From Chloranthus sessilifolius (taxonomy: Eukaryota; Streptophyta; Magnoliopsida; Chloranthales; Chloranthaceae): a stretch of DNA of 64,000 bases. The position numbers were made by a program, and so were the translations under genes. The stretch covers positions 151,446,060 through 151,510,059 of the forward strand of contig CM037586.1 of NCBI GenBank assembly GCA_021018995.1, written 5' to 3'. The stretch's first letter is position 1; every line of letters begins with the position of its first letter. Positions 12,141 through 22,400 of this stretch are shown piece after piece. The notes below the pieces were generated by a model. The model searched no databases. It saw only the letters and a list, made by a program, of their open reading frames with translations, and had not been told where the DNA came from.

Positions 12141-12702
12141 TATTTTACCGATAACACCAATTTTTTTTTTCAAATTAAAAAAAAAAAAAATTTTAAATTT
12201 TTTCAAATTTTTTTTTTTCAAATTTCAAATTTTAATTTTAATTAATTAATTTTTTTTTCAAAATTCAATTTCAAAATTTAAATTTTAAATTTAAAAATTC
12301 TAAATTCTAAATCAAAATTCAAATTCAAATTCTAATTCCAAATTTAAAATCAAAATTTGAAATTTGAAATTCAAAATTCCAAATTCTAATTCTAATTCAA
12401 AATTCAAAATCAAAAATCAAATTCAAATTCAGATTCAAATTCAAATTGAAATTCAAAAGTTAAATTCAAATTCAAAATTTAAAATTCAAAATCAAAATTC
12501 AAATTCAAATTCAAAATTTAAATTCAAATTTTAAAATTCAAAATTCAAAATCAAAATCAAAATCAAAATTAAAATTAAAATTAAAATTTAAATTCAAAAG
12601 TTAAATTCAAATTCAAAATTCAAATCATAAAAAGGCAATAAACTAAAAACGAAATAAATTAAAAAAAACCTAAAAATCCTAAATATCTTAAAATCCTACA
12701 AA
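12141..12702 (-). other. AT-rich leader of element D
   Basis: No gene. About 500 bp of permuted AAATTCAAATTC / AAAATTCAAAATC low-complexity sequence, like the leaders of A and C, ending in phrases CCTAAAAATCCTAAATATC that match the C leader. The change to GC-rich DNA at about 12700 marks the junction with element E. Confidence 0.6.
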
Positions 12703-13420
12703 GGCTGTGCAGCCGTGGGCGCGAGTCCGTCGCGACGATGCACTTGTTTAATAAAAAACTAAAGTCGCCACCCAGAGCTTTTGGTGTCCCAGGAAACCTC
12801 AAATCAATATTAAATGCACCGAAGTGCCAAATATGACTCTGATTCACCGGTCTAACGCCAAAGGCTCTTGGGTAGGGGCTTCGATTATCGATTGGGAAGG
12901 TGTTAAGCACCCGATCAACCTTCTCGAAAGCGGTCTCTCCTTATGGCCTAAATGAAAGAAAAATAAAAAGAAAAAGAGCACTTTCTCTTGCCCAAAGGCA
13001 CTTGGATCCTATTTGTGCTCCTCCGTAATTACCGAGATTTCAGCGGCGTAACGACACAAATTCAAGGAAAAAGGAAAAGCTAAGAAGGTAGAGGAGTAGA
13101 GGGGAGAGCCTGAGCTCTCAGGCCCTTATAGCACACTTGTGGACCTTCGCGTAGGTGCACTTGATAATCTTCCGATGGCTTGGATGATGGAAGAGTGGGT
13201 TCTAACCTCTAAAGCTTGCTAGCTAAGGGGTAGGAGAGGAGGGCTAGGGGGTAGCTCTCACCTAAACTAGGAGATTTTTGATGAAAGGTGGGGTCTCAAG
13301 GAGACTTGGAAGTTTTGGAATTTGTATGAAAATGGTACACCAAAAGGGAGGAAAGCTTTCTCTTAATCTCTTCTCTCTTTTACATTTTTTTCAAGCCTCT
13401 ATAAAGGGAGGGGTGCCTCT

Positions 13421-13430
13421 CTATTTATAG
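13421..13430 (-). promoter_or_regulatory. TATA box of element E LTR
   Basis: Minus strand CTATAAATAG followed by AGAGGCACCCC, a textbook plant TATA context in the middle of the LTR, supporting the minus orientation of E. The palindromes at 13711-13811 lie about 280-390 bp upstream of it. Confidence 0.65.
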
Positions 13431-13710
13431 GAAAAAGTTAGGTTATGAGGGTGCTTAAGAGCTAACTAGGGTTAGCAATTATGTAATCTTCTAATCTAAG
13501 GTTTCCTAGGATTTTGAGAGCTTGGAAAAATGGGCAATGGACTTCAATGGTAGATGATAGGATGAGGTTTCAAATGACTAGAGGGTTGTAAATAGGGTAA
13601 ATGAGGGTGCAACAATCTTAATGAAACCCACCCTAAATATTGAGATGGTCAATAAGTCAAACCCCAAAAGTGAAATTCAGACAAAAACCAATAGTTACTG
13701 TAGCTAAACT

Positions 13711-13811
13711 TGACATGTGTATTACACACACCAAGCATCGCTATAATGCCTAGAGAAGTTCAGAGCCCGCTGGGGGCCCACCTGTACTTGGTGTGTATAA
13801 TACACACGCTA
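13711..13811. promoter_or_regulatory. Two 23-bp palindromes in the U3 of element E
   Basis: Copies at 13711-13733 and 13789-13811 share the core GTGTGTA-WT-TACACAC type palindrome with flanks TTGGY/RCCAA. The same motif recurs at 15054-15218 and 19011-19080, upstream of the two antisense genes. Imperfect but clearly self-complementary. Confidence 0.7.
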
Positions 13812-14161
13812 TGCATACCTTAGCCAGGTGCAATTTTCAGACATTCTTCGGATCACCGTAACTTTTGAAGTATAGCTCGGATTGAGGTGATTATTGGCTT
13901 GTTGGAAAGCTGAGAACATCTACTTTTCAATGGTATAAGATTCAATCTTAGTAGAGGTCCCCATCAGCCCTAGTACATCTCTCTCTAACCATTGCTCTGG
14001 AGGGTCAGCTAAGGGTTCGGAGAGGTTGCTAAAGGTTGAGGATAATTTCTAAGGGTTCAGGTAAGTTTCTAAGGGTATGGGGGATGCTATCAGACTCTCG
14101 GGGGGATGCCTTTCTCAAAGTATGTGTCGATCGGGCCTTGGGCCAAATTTGAGTGTCTATA

Positions 14162-14175
14162 GATGCCCCTCTTTG
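14162..14175 (-). promoter_or_regulatory. Polypurine tract of element E
   Basis: Minus strand CAAAGAGGGGCATC immediately before the LTR start. This is the plus-strand primer in LTR elements; it fixes E as minus-oriented and the adjacent LTR as the 3' copy. Confidence 0.65.
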
Positions 14176-15053
14176 GTATCCGATCACTAATCATCGAATG
14201 TCAAAGATAAGAGACATCCAAAGAGGCCTAAGGCATTACTGACGGGTCCACTATATTCAGAACGAACCTCAAACATTAGGTGGTAACATGGTGAGTAAAC
14301 AGAAGCCCTGTATGTCTGAAAAAACGTCCGTTCCTCAAGGCTATCGGTTCCCAAGCGCTTAGCGACATTACTGGGTATAACCAAGATGGGGCGAGTTGTA
14401 AAAGTTCAATATGTTGAGAAAATCATATACTTCTCGAGATAATTGTAGATGTTTGATGTTCAAGTTTTACCCTGAATAAAACAGCTTCGTAAGTGAGGGG
14501 GTGATTGACCCATACCTAAAGATAGGCACGGAGCAAATACGCGAAGGTACATAGATTGTGTCCAATCGTACGAGGCATTGATTGCCCCATTTGACTGGCC
14601 ACGGGTGCCCCTACGAAGTAGGGTTCGAAGTCTTTGGACGAACCTATTGATCCCGAAGTTAATTTAGCATGACTACTCTAGCGGAGCGAATTGATGTTGT
14701 AACGCTTTTTGGGAGTACGTGCCCTTTTCGAAGGACTCATGCATATGTGCATTTATTTCTCGTTATTTTATGCAGATTTTTTGTTATTTTTATGTGGAAT
14801 TTGGAATTTTTGTAGAATTTTTATGTGAATTTTTGATTGATTTTTTTTCTGTTGTTTTATGTGGATTTTTGATTTATTTATTTTTTATTTTATGTAAATT
14901 TATTATTATTATTTTTATTATTTTATATATATTCAGGATGCTCATTGATCCTGAACCACTTATTATAGCACAACCTCCCGAGCAGATCAAATAGAGATTG
15001 ACGTGCCATTTCGGGGGCGTGTGCACCACTTCGGGTCTAAGGATGATCAAGCT
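14176..15053. other. Non-coding 3' region of element E
   Basis: No supportable gene. Unique-looking sequence to about 14700, then a T-rich stretch (14720-14935) with runs of TTTTTATGTGAATTTTTG. Confidence 0.5.
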
Positions 15054-15218
15054 CGCCGTGTATAATATACATGCAAAGCCAAACTGGGCTAGGAAGAGCC
15101 TGGCGTGTGTATTATACACGCCAGGCTAAATCGCGCCAGGTTTGGTTTGGTGTGTGTATTACACACGCCAAGCCAATACTGGGCCAAAACATGCCTGACG
15201 TGTATTTTATACATGCCA
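15054..15218. repeat. Four 47-bp repeats each with a 23-bp palindrome
   Basis: Palindrome centres at about 15065, 15112, 15159 and 15207, steps of 47, 47 and 48 bp. The best copy has arms TGGCGTGTGTA and its near complement TATACACGCCA around a single centre base. Linkers read AAGCC-AAACTGGGC-like. The block ends about 15 bp before GGGGGCTTTTAAAACAG, which resembles GGGGCCTTTCAAACCTGAG after the related block at 19011-19080, so the two gene-upstream regions look duplicated. Confidence 0.85.
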
Positions 15219-16145
15219 AGCCAAGACTGGGGGGCTTTTAAAACAGTTGAGCCTGAGCCAAAAGGGGGTCTTTCCAAAATTCTCTCCTCCCCCCCTTTCT
15301 AAATCAAAATGGAACTCCCTCGTAGGGTTCCTTTGAATTGATTTGAACCACGTTTCATTGCCAGTGTTCGCTCTTGTTGATTAAACACACGCTCTACGCA
15401 GGATCAAGGAACTATTATCTTGAAGGTGATCAATGTTTCCTCATTCTATTTTGATTTTTCTTGAAAAATTTGCAATGTGGTTAAGATTCTTGCATTTTTA
15501 GATGATGAATGGATGACTTCTCTTGCAAGTGTGATTATTTATGACCCCTTTCGATTTTATGCTATGTGTATTGGCTTTGATGGTTTTGAAGGATGCCCTA
15601 ATCTTTTTTTTTTTTTTTTCTTTTCTATTGGATTTTGAACCATTTGATATGATTAGGGTCCCCTTTTTATTTCTTTTTCTTTTGTGTAGATCTAGATGGT
15701 GTTTTTTTGTGTTTTTGTTTTGTGTGCCATGCAAGGTGATGATGATGATGAATTTTTTTTTCTTTTGCATGTTTATTGTGTATGCACATATATATTTTTT
15801 TGGATTTTTGTCTTTTGGAAAAGAAAGACTCTCTTCCTTCTTTTTTTTGTATGTTTATACATGTTTTGCTTTTTCTTCTTTTTTTTTGGATTTTTGTTAC
15901 ATACATATACGTTTTTTGTTTGTTTTCTCTTCTTTTTTTTTGGATTTTTGTTACATACATATACATTTTTTGTTTGTTTTCTCTTTTCTTCTCTTTTTTT
16001 TTGTTTGTTTTTATTATTTTTTGTGCCCTTTCTTCTTTTTTTTGATGTATTTATTAAAAATGGTGATGATTTAAGATTGATGGAAAATAAAAAGGGCATA
16101 CTTACCTGCTTATATCTTGCTATTGACATATCTTGATACCGTTGC
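15219..16145 (+). other. Upstream region of the PMD gene, T-rich
   Basis: No gene. After a short C-rich stretch (15285-15300) comes an extremely T-rich block (15600-16050) with a 2-3 fold repeat of TTGTTACATACATATAC plus GTTTTTTGTTTG. Long open frames here on both strands (Phe/Leu on plus, Lys/Arg on minus) are artefacts of composition. It could hold a 5' UTR and intron of the PMD gene. Confidence 0.5.
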
Positions 16146-18562
16146 TTGTGTCCGTCTCAAGATGTCGATCGAGGAAGAGCACGGGCAATAGGAGGGGCAA
16201 GGGCAAGAGGAGGGACTAGAGGTGGTCTACGTTTCCTGTGGGGAGAAGTTCTTCGTAGTGCAGCGCTCTTCCCAACCTTGGTACGAGATGCAGGGCGAGG
16301 CGGTCCGTGTCGGTCTGCTCAATCAACAATACACCCATATCTGAAAATTTGGGATCGCCGACAAGGTAATAAGATAAGTTTTATTTTACCGCCTTGTCTT
16401 TTCTTCATGCGAGCTTGCTTTATCTTTGGGATCTGGCACCTCTTTATTTTGGCGCAGGATCTGCCATCAATTATGTTTCGTGGAGGTTGGCTCGACCTTC
16501 AGCACCTTTACTGCTACCTCGCTCCGCTGGTGAAGTTTCTCCTTGCCCATGCCAATTTTAGGGATTTCCTCTCGTGTCCTGTGATGAGGGGCGACTCAGC
16601 CTATGTGAAGGCCCTAATTAAGCGCTTTCGGCTAGAGACAATGACCTTTCACATGGCGATGGCTGAAATGACCATTACCCCCGTCGATTGGTCGATGATT
16701 ATAGGGATTAGGATTGGGGGCACGTCGGTGACCAACCTTCGTGTATCGGGTCCGAATGAGGTGATTCAATTAATCAGGGACTATCCCTATTCTCACAACA
16801 AGCATGGCTCCGAGGTTAAATTATCTTGGCTGGCCGATTTGTTTAATGAGAACGAATTGGTGGATTTGGGCCAGCCGGATGTAGATATCCCCCTTGAGCC
16901 GGAGCGTGCCCTGATGTTGGCTCGCATCTCGCTCCTCTTCCTCGTAGGCAACACCCTTTTTGCAAATGTCAGCAGAGGCTGAGTTTCATTATCTTTGCTC
17001 AGTCTTATAGGAAATTGGGACGACGTGCACCAGTACGACTGGGGTGGGGCCGGATATGTCGTGCTGATGTCTAGCCTGGCCCGAGCCTCAGTTGGGAACA
17101 CAACTTCTATTGTCGGTTTTTAGCCTGCGGTTAAGGTAACCCCTGACGCTCTTACTTTCCTTGGTTCACGAGCTAGTAATTTATCCTGCATCTGACACAT
17201 CTTTTATGTTTGCTGCCCTTTTCAGATTTGGGGGTACTTGCACATCCAGCCTGGCCACCCTCTCCTTTACTCCGATGTCTACACATATCCGCTTATGAGC
17301 AACTGGCACAAGAATCGCTGTCAGGATGTCGGAATGAAGCATTTAGAGATGAGCCTGAGGTCCCAATTTGACCTGCTGATCCTGGAGCAGGTATGGCTAT
17401 GGCTCCCTTTTCTCTCTCAGCATTTCTTTTTTATATGCTACCTATTTGGCTGATGGGACATATTTTGTCTAAGCAGGTTATCTACGACCCCTACGTTTGT
17501 TCTCCCTTCTAGGATCGAGCCGCCATGGGTCTGTCCCGCCTTTTCGCTGACTGCCACGTCATTTTCTTTTACGGTACTTGGGCTCGGGCATATTATCTGG
17601 GAGAGCGAGTGGTACATCAGTAGTAGGATCACTTCACTATGCCGCAGGCTCCTCCCGCCGATGTTATGGCTCCTGAGGGTAGTATTGAGGAGCTTTCTAC
17701 CGGATTTCTTCATCATGGGGTCTCTATTGACAATCTTCTTGTGCGTGGGGGCTACCAGCTATGGTATGAGTCCCTGCCCTACCAGTCGACTCTGTCGCGC
17801 TTTGTACTAGGTGTCAACTTCCTGGCCTTTGGCGGCCCGTGATCTCAAGTAGTTACTCTTTTTAGGCAAGTTTTAATAGTTCCGATTCAATATCTACCTC
17901 TACGGACTGAAACCCTGCTTCTTATCACAGTTCGAACTAGGGGACGATTCTGATGACGATGATGTGGCGGCGACAGGTTCTGCTGAGGCTACGAGAGCTG
18001 GTCCCTCAGACCCCTTTGGCACATGTGCTTCTGGTAGTTCGATTGCTGAGGTCCAGGGGACCTTCAGGCGCCTTGACGATGCTTTTCTTTCGAGCTTATT
18101 TGTTGATGTAGCCGAGCGGGCCCGCCTATCTACTGAAGCGATCTGGATCCCCCCTCCTGAATTGGTTCCTGGGGTAAGTTTTTTTCTTTTTGTACGTTTT
18201 CTTTCCAGAGAAATGCCTATGTTTGCGTCTGTGGATCCTGTAGCTGATATCCCCCTTTTTCTTTTTTGCAGAACTATAATTCGGCTGTGAATCAGGCAGA
18301 GTATTATTGCAATATCGTCTGTCTTGGGGATGTGGAAATGGAAAGTGCTTTATATTGACTGGTTTTGATCATTTCCTTGCCATTTTATCTTTCAACTGAT
18401 CTTGATTGATGACTTTGGGTATGATTTGCAGTGTGCTCGCGAAAAGGAATCGCGCTCTTTGCTTAGCTAGCTTTCTCAGGCGTGGTCCCGAGTGGGGGAG
18501 GTTCGGACGTACCACAGTACCTCGCGCCTCGCAAGAAATCAAAGGGCGCTGCCAAGGATTAG
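16146..18562 (+). pseudogene. Plant mobile domain (PMD) gene, multi-exon, broken
   Basis: PMD proteins occur in plant transposons and in a few host genes (MAIN family) with silencing-related roles; the biochemical function is unclear. Proposed exons: 16146-16365, 16458-17136, 17226-17391, 17478-17842, 17932-18173, about 18272-18345, about 18433-18562, with GT/AG borders such as ACAAG|GTAAT and GGCGCAG|GAT. Conserved PMD blocks are LDLQHLYCYLAPLVKF, VKALIKRFRLETMTFHMA, WDDVHQYDWGGAGYVVLMSS, WHKNRCQDVG, FDLLILEQVIYDPYV and WARAYYLGERVVHQ. Breaks: in-frame TGA at 16980, a 2-bp CA slip near 17100, a TAG at 17123, and TAGs near 17511 and 17619. A basic tail, PRKKSKGAAKD, ends at 18562. It lies antisense to element E. 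The first exon and start codon are uncertain. Confidence 0.75.
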
Positions 18563-19010
18563 GCCTGCTCTCTTTTTTTTTATTAGAAAATTTGAGACTT
18601 TTGAGACATTTTTCTTGGTTCTAGGAAGATGTAATGGATAATATGACACTTATGCTTTGGATGGCTTTTAGAATGAATATTAGTGCCTTCTTTTTATTGT
18701 ATACTCTGTTTCTTCCTTTTGCTTTCTGCAGTATACTGGATTACTTGCAGGATGGGTTTGATTAGCAAAGATGGCCTATGGGTTGCAGTTTGATTAATTT
18801 CGGTCGATGCTTTCACCTTTATGTGGATTGTTCCTGAGAGAGAAAAAAGTTATATAGCCATTAGATTTCTTTTAATTCCTTGTATCCAAGTATGTGGTCT
18901 AGGGTGTTTCCTTAAGGTACATGGCAGGAAATGCAGGTGGACTGGCTAGGGGACCAGTGAAAATGACTTCCCCATCCCTCATTTTTCTCTTGTAGGGGGT
19001 AAAAGTGGTC
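18563..19010 (+). other. Spacer between PMD and DUF7745-like genes
   Basis: No gene seen. It presumably holds the 3' UTR of the PMD gene and upstream DNA of the next. A plus-strand polyadenylation region is plausible near 18620-18700 (AT-rich) but no strong signal decides it. Confidence 0.4.
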
Positions 19011-19080
19011 TGGTGTGTATATTACACATGCCAGTGCAACTTTGGGAAAGTGTGGCTTGGCGTGTGTAATACACACGCTA
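19011..19080. repeat. Two 23-bp palindromes upstream of the DUF7745-like gene
   Basis: Copies at 19011-19033 and 19058-19080, centres 47 bp apart, exactly the monomer length of the 15054-15218 block. The second is near perfect: GGCGTGTGTAATACACACGC. They stand about 160 bp before the reading frame. Confidence 0.8.
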
Positions 19081-19238
19081 GGTGCCATCAAGGGAAAGTG
19101 GGGCCTTTCAAACCTGAGAATGCATTCTTCTCTTTCTTTTGTTGTAGACTTGGTATTTATTGTTGCATTTTTTTTTTGCTTGCCCAAGGGTGGGTCCATC
19201 GTCCTACATTGAATTGTATCTTGGGAACATCTTTGTAA

Positions 19239-20762
19239 GACAATGACCCGCTTTCCAACCTCGCCTCCCGTGGGGGGTTCGGGACCACTATTCTTCCATC
19301 TTTGGGCGTGAGGCCCAATTTTTTAAAGAGGTGGCTTGAGTGTTTGAATGAGAGTGAGCTCGCAGGTTTGGATCTGCTTGAATTTGCCCGTCTCTCGTCT
19401 TTCCTTGACGTTCCTCCGCTTTGGGATTTCATTTATGCAGTGGCTTCTTTTTGGGAAGTGGGCACCCATGTCTTCCGTTTTGGGAATCGTGAGTTAACTC
19501 CTACTCTTGAGGAGCTCTCTAATCTATCGGGTCTGAAGTTTCATAGAGACCTTGCCAGAGTACGGTCGAAACCAAGTTATGCTAAAGCAGTCCAGATCAC
19601 CTTGGGCTTGAAGAAACATGATTATGAGAAAAGTTTCATCGGCGGGCCCACTAGGTGTTCAATGAAATTCCTGAGAGAACTTTATGGAGAAGAAAGCCTG
19701 CGAAAATTATCGATAAAAAATCCTCATAATGTGAAGGCCTTTGCCCTTTGCTTTATCTCCGAGGTTCTTTTCTACACTGGGGGAGAGAGTTTCCCGCTTG
19801 CACTCTGCAACGACTTGACGGAATTAGAGGGAGGCCGCTTTGTGATGCATATGGTTTTGGCGGAGCTTTATCGCTGCCTTGATGCCTTCGCTCTGGGCAA
19901 GGTGGAGGGCCTTCGGGGATGTCCCGTCTTGCTTCAAATTTGGCTTGGGGAGCATCTTGCTATCTTGGGACCCGTGCCCCACTTTTATGTTGTTCGAAGT
20001 GAGGTGGCCCGCTGCTTTTTGGGTAGATGCCACATGCTTCCACAGGGGGATATACAAGGGCTGAAGCTTTGGCTGGCTGAAGCTGAGCTGGTGTGGAGGC
20101 TTCCCTGGTTAGAAGGGACTTTCCCTATGATTCGCTCTAGGGATTACGAGGGCATCACCCTCCTTGGTTTGGCCAACAGTACTTACTATTTCTCATTCCG
20201 AGTGTTGCGCCCGTTTGGTTGCTCTCAGTAGGTGCCCTGTGTGACAACACCACCCTTATGCCACTCGGTTTTCTCTCAGGGATCTCTTGGAGACTTGGAT
20301 ATGATAGCTGCTCTCTGGGAAATGCATTAGTCGACGCACATGTATGATCTAGAGTAAGGGGATTCAAATTTGACCACTCCAGAGTACGAGGCTTGGCTAT
20401 TGTCTGAGAGGTCCTTTGCTTGTCACTTGGATCAGCCCGAGTGTAGTGACGTAGGAGGACCTTGGACAACGAAAGAGTCGATGCTTCGATCCCGTATTGA
20501 GCTGCTGGTGGATGAGAAGTGAGTTCTGCATGATCATTTAGAGAAACAAAGAGTTAGAGCAGAGGTGGCATAAGCTAGAGTTGAGGTAGCTGAGTGTGAG
20601 GTCCTTCGTCTGGAAGGAGCCTTGAGTGATGCTCTGAGTGCTACCGATGCCTCTAGGAAAAGGCATAGGAGTCTTCATGGCCGCTGGATGATAGAGCCGG
20701 ATGTTTGAGAGGACACTTTACGTGAAAAGATCCGTGCCCTAAAGCGCGAGTTGGGTCATTGA
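19239..20762 (+). pseudogene. DUF7745-like transposon-associated gene with six in-frame stops
   Basis: One frame of 507 codons runs from the stop at 19236 to the TGA at 20760 with no frameshift. It includes FLKRWLECLNESELAGLD, LWDFIYAVASFWEVGTHVF, RFGNRELTPTLEELSNLSGL and a C-terminal Glu/Arg/Ala-rich region (about codons 430-500) that looks coiled coil. The N-terminal blocks resemble DUF7745, a domain of unknown function in plant transposon-linked proteins. In-frame stops are TAG 20229, TAG 20328, TAA 20355, TGA 20520, TAA 20571 and TGA 20706. Each could arise from a Gln or Arg codon by one C-to-T change. There is no in-frame ATG before 19302; an ATG at 19243 is in another frame, so the start may be spliced or lost. 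Lies antisense to element E. Confidence 0.7.
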
Positions 20763-20965
20763 TTCCATCCTGCACATACTTTTTGTATATATTAGATTAC
20801 CACATAAAGGGGCGTAAGAACCCCTGCCAGATATATATATATTTTTGGGTATATATATTTTCTTTATGTTTTTGTTATTTTTGCTTTTTGTAAAAGGGAA
20901 AGAGAGCGAGACATCACATTGATTCTGTTTTGTGGAGATGTGGTGTAAGCAAAGTACAGGCTTGT

Positions 20966-21285
20966 AAATGAAAAAGGGAAATCTATTATCCTACAAAATT
21001 TTTGTTCCCGCCCTCCTTGATTGGTGGATTTTTTTATTTTGGGATGAAAAGTACATAGCACGATTATATAAATGGGAAAGGGAAATCTATTATCTTTTGT
21101 AAAACGACCCTCTTGTCCAGTGGTGGTGTATACAGTGTGGGCGTGAAAATGGGAAAGGAAAATATATTATCTTTTACAAAAGTGGTCTTTCCGGTTATCA
21201 GATCAATCATCCCGGAGAGGGGGGTGCACAGTACCGGCCAAAAAAATGGGAAAGGAAAATTTATTATCTTTTTCTAAGCTTTTTC
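20966..21285 (+). repeat. Four spaced copies of a 30-bp repeat
   Basis: The phrase AAATGGGAAAGGAAAAT followed by TTATTATCTTTTACAAAA occurs at about 20966, 21070, 21147 and 21245, separated by 45-70 bp of unrelated GC-richer sequence (steps 104, 77, 98). Confidence 0.8.
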
Positions 21286-21568
21286 TTTGATGCCTTAAGT
21301 GTGAGGGGAAGCAACAGGTCCCAATTTGAGCATAGTCGAACCCGTTCAAGGTCGGACCTGGGTGAGGTCCGGAACGCCCATCCCCTTGGATCGAATCAAC
21401 CTTCTATCTTTGCCTTGGGACATACGTTTGATGGTGCGACTTGAAGGATTTGCCTGATTAGAATACCAATTTGAGCGGACATGAGCAGTCCAGGAGGATT
21501 AGATAGATTAGGGTTGTAACCAGGGGAGTAATTGATGACTTTCTCTTTCTCTTTCCTTTTACAATATT

Positions 21569-21775
21569 TTTACTCACAGCGCCCGAGATAGGTCTTCTCC
21601 ATGCCCGTTGTTTCCCTCTTTTTACCCATAGCGCCCCTTTTGAGTTTCTACTACGTCCATGGGTATGCATTTTTATCCAAGGCGCCTTTTTCGGTTTTCA
21701 CATGGTCTGTACAAGCTCATTGTTTTTACCCATAGCGCCCTTTTAGATTTTCACTACGTCCATTTTGCTTTAAGC
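21569..21775 (+). repeat. Short tandem repeats with GCGCC core
   Basis: Four degenerate units share TTTTTACCCATAGCGCCC and TTTTCACTACGTCCAT-like text at about 21569, 21620, 21673 and 21724 (about 50 bp steps). Function unknown. Confidence 0.7.
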
Positions 21776-22400
21776 TTGTATTTTTCTTTTTCTTTTCTTC
21801 TTTATTTTCTCAAAGGTCACAATATGGACGTCGATTCTGTCATAGCCGGCTGGATGAAGTTATTTTATCGTCTCTCAGCTTGGCTCGTGCTGATTCAATA
21901 GATACTGTGACTGCTTGTGGACCTTAAAGATGGCTTTTTCTCAGCATGTATCGTGGCCATGGGATAGGTTAAAAAATTTGAAGGTATTCTAGGTTTTTAA
22001 AATGTTTCCTTGATTGAGTTCCAGCTACCCTAATACACTTCTTCCTTGGGGGATTTTGACTGTACATGCCCCACTTTTCCTTTTCTATTTTATTATTATT
22101 ATTATTATTATTTTAGACATCCTCTTTTTGGGATTCTGCTTTTCTGATTTTTTGGATTTGATGATAACTCATTCTCCCCTTTTTTTTTTTTTGGTATATA
22201 TACTTCTTCTTTTTTTTTGAGAGAGGGGATAATGAAAGAAAAGACCAATGGCTCAACGGGTGTAGCAAAAGGTATAATTATTCAGGGGCACTTTTTGACT
22301 ATTTGGCTTTGAAATGATGGCCTTTTTTTGAAGTATCCTTAAACAGTCACGAATCTATTTTTATCAGTACAGAGAGAAACCCAGAAAAAGTGCGCACCAA

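Larger units (their letters stand above)
10040..12702 (-). mobile_element. Element D: pol-less Athila-like remnant
   Basis: Read on the minus strand: AT-rich leader (12660-12141), a gag tail with zinc knuckle (12140-10970) and then directly an Athila-type 3' UTR (10960-10040) with two PPT-like motifs. No protease, RT or integrase lies between them, so this is either a non-autonomous gag-only derivative or a copy with pol deleted. Its 3' part is cut by the LTR of element A and its 5' part by element E; no LTR of its own is in view. Confidence 0.7.
12703..14161 (-). repeat. 3' LTR of element E (left end approximate)
   Basis: LTR read on the minus strand from 14161 (TATAGACACTCAAATTTGGC) leftwards. 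It contains the phrase AAAGTCGCCACCCAG and a GGGAAGGTGTTAAGCACCC block (12893-12911), typical of Tat/Ogre-type LTRs in my experience. The left end is placed at the abrupt change from element D's AT-rich leader, near TGTGCAGCCGTGGGC; it could be off by 20 bp. There is no second LTR in the window for comparison. Confidence 0.55.
12703..22400 (-). mobile_element. Element E: Tat/Ogre-like gypsy remnant carrying antisense extra genes
   Basis: On the minus strand a PPT (CAAAGAGGGGCATC) at 14162-14175 abuts an LTR start reading TATAGACACTCAAATTTGG, close to the TGTAGACAC start known from Tat/Ogre-type elements. The LTR has a minus-strand TATA box. Upstream of the PPT (higher coordinates), two plus-strand reading frames lie antisense to the element: a plant-mobile-domain gene and a DUF7745-like gene. 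Extra genes antisense between pol and 3' LTR are known in Tat-lineage elements such as Grande1. No pol is present before the junction with element B near 22400, so E is truncated. The right boundary and the lineage call are inferences. Confidence 0.55.
20763..22400. other. Repeat-rich non-coding tail next to the DUF7745-like gene
   Basis: No gene. It contains the dispersed repeats listed at 20966-21285 and 21569-21775, a (TTA)n run at 22089-22112 and T-rich tracts. Its right end is the breakpoint with the truncated LTR of element B. Confidence 0.5.

Noticed and set aside
15541-16136. Long open frames rich in Phe/Leu (plus) and Lys/Arg (minus), 118-177 codons
   Set aside because: They come from the T-rich low-complexity tract; overlapping frames on both strands are open for compositional reasons and show no domain.
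22014-22220. Membrane-protein frame next to the (TTA)n run
   Set aside because: Hydrophobic only because of TTA/TTT microsatellite; no start context and no family resemblance.
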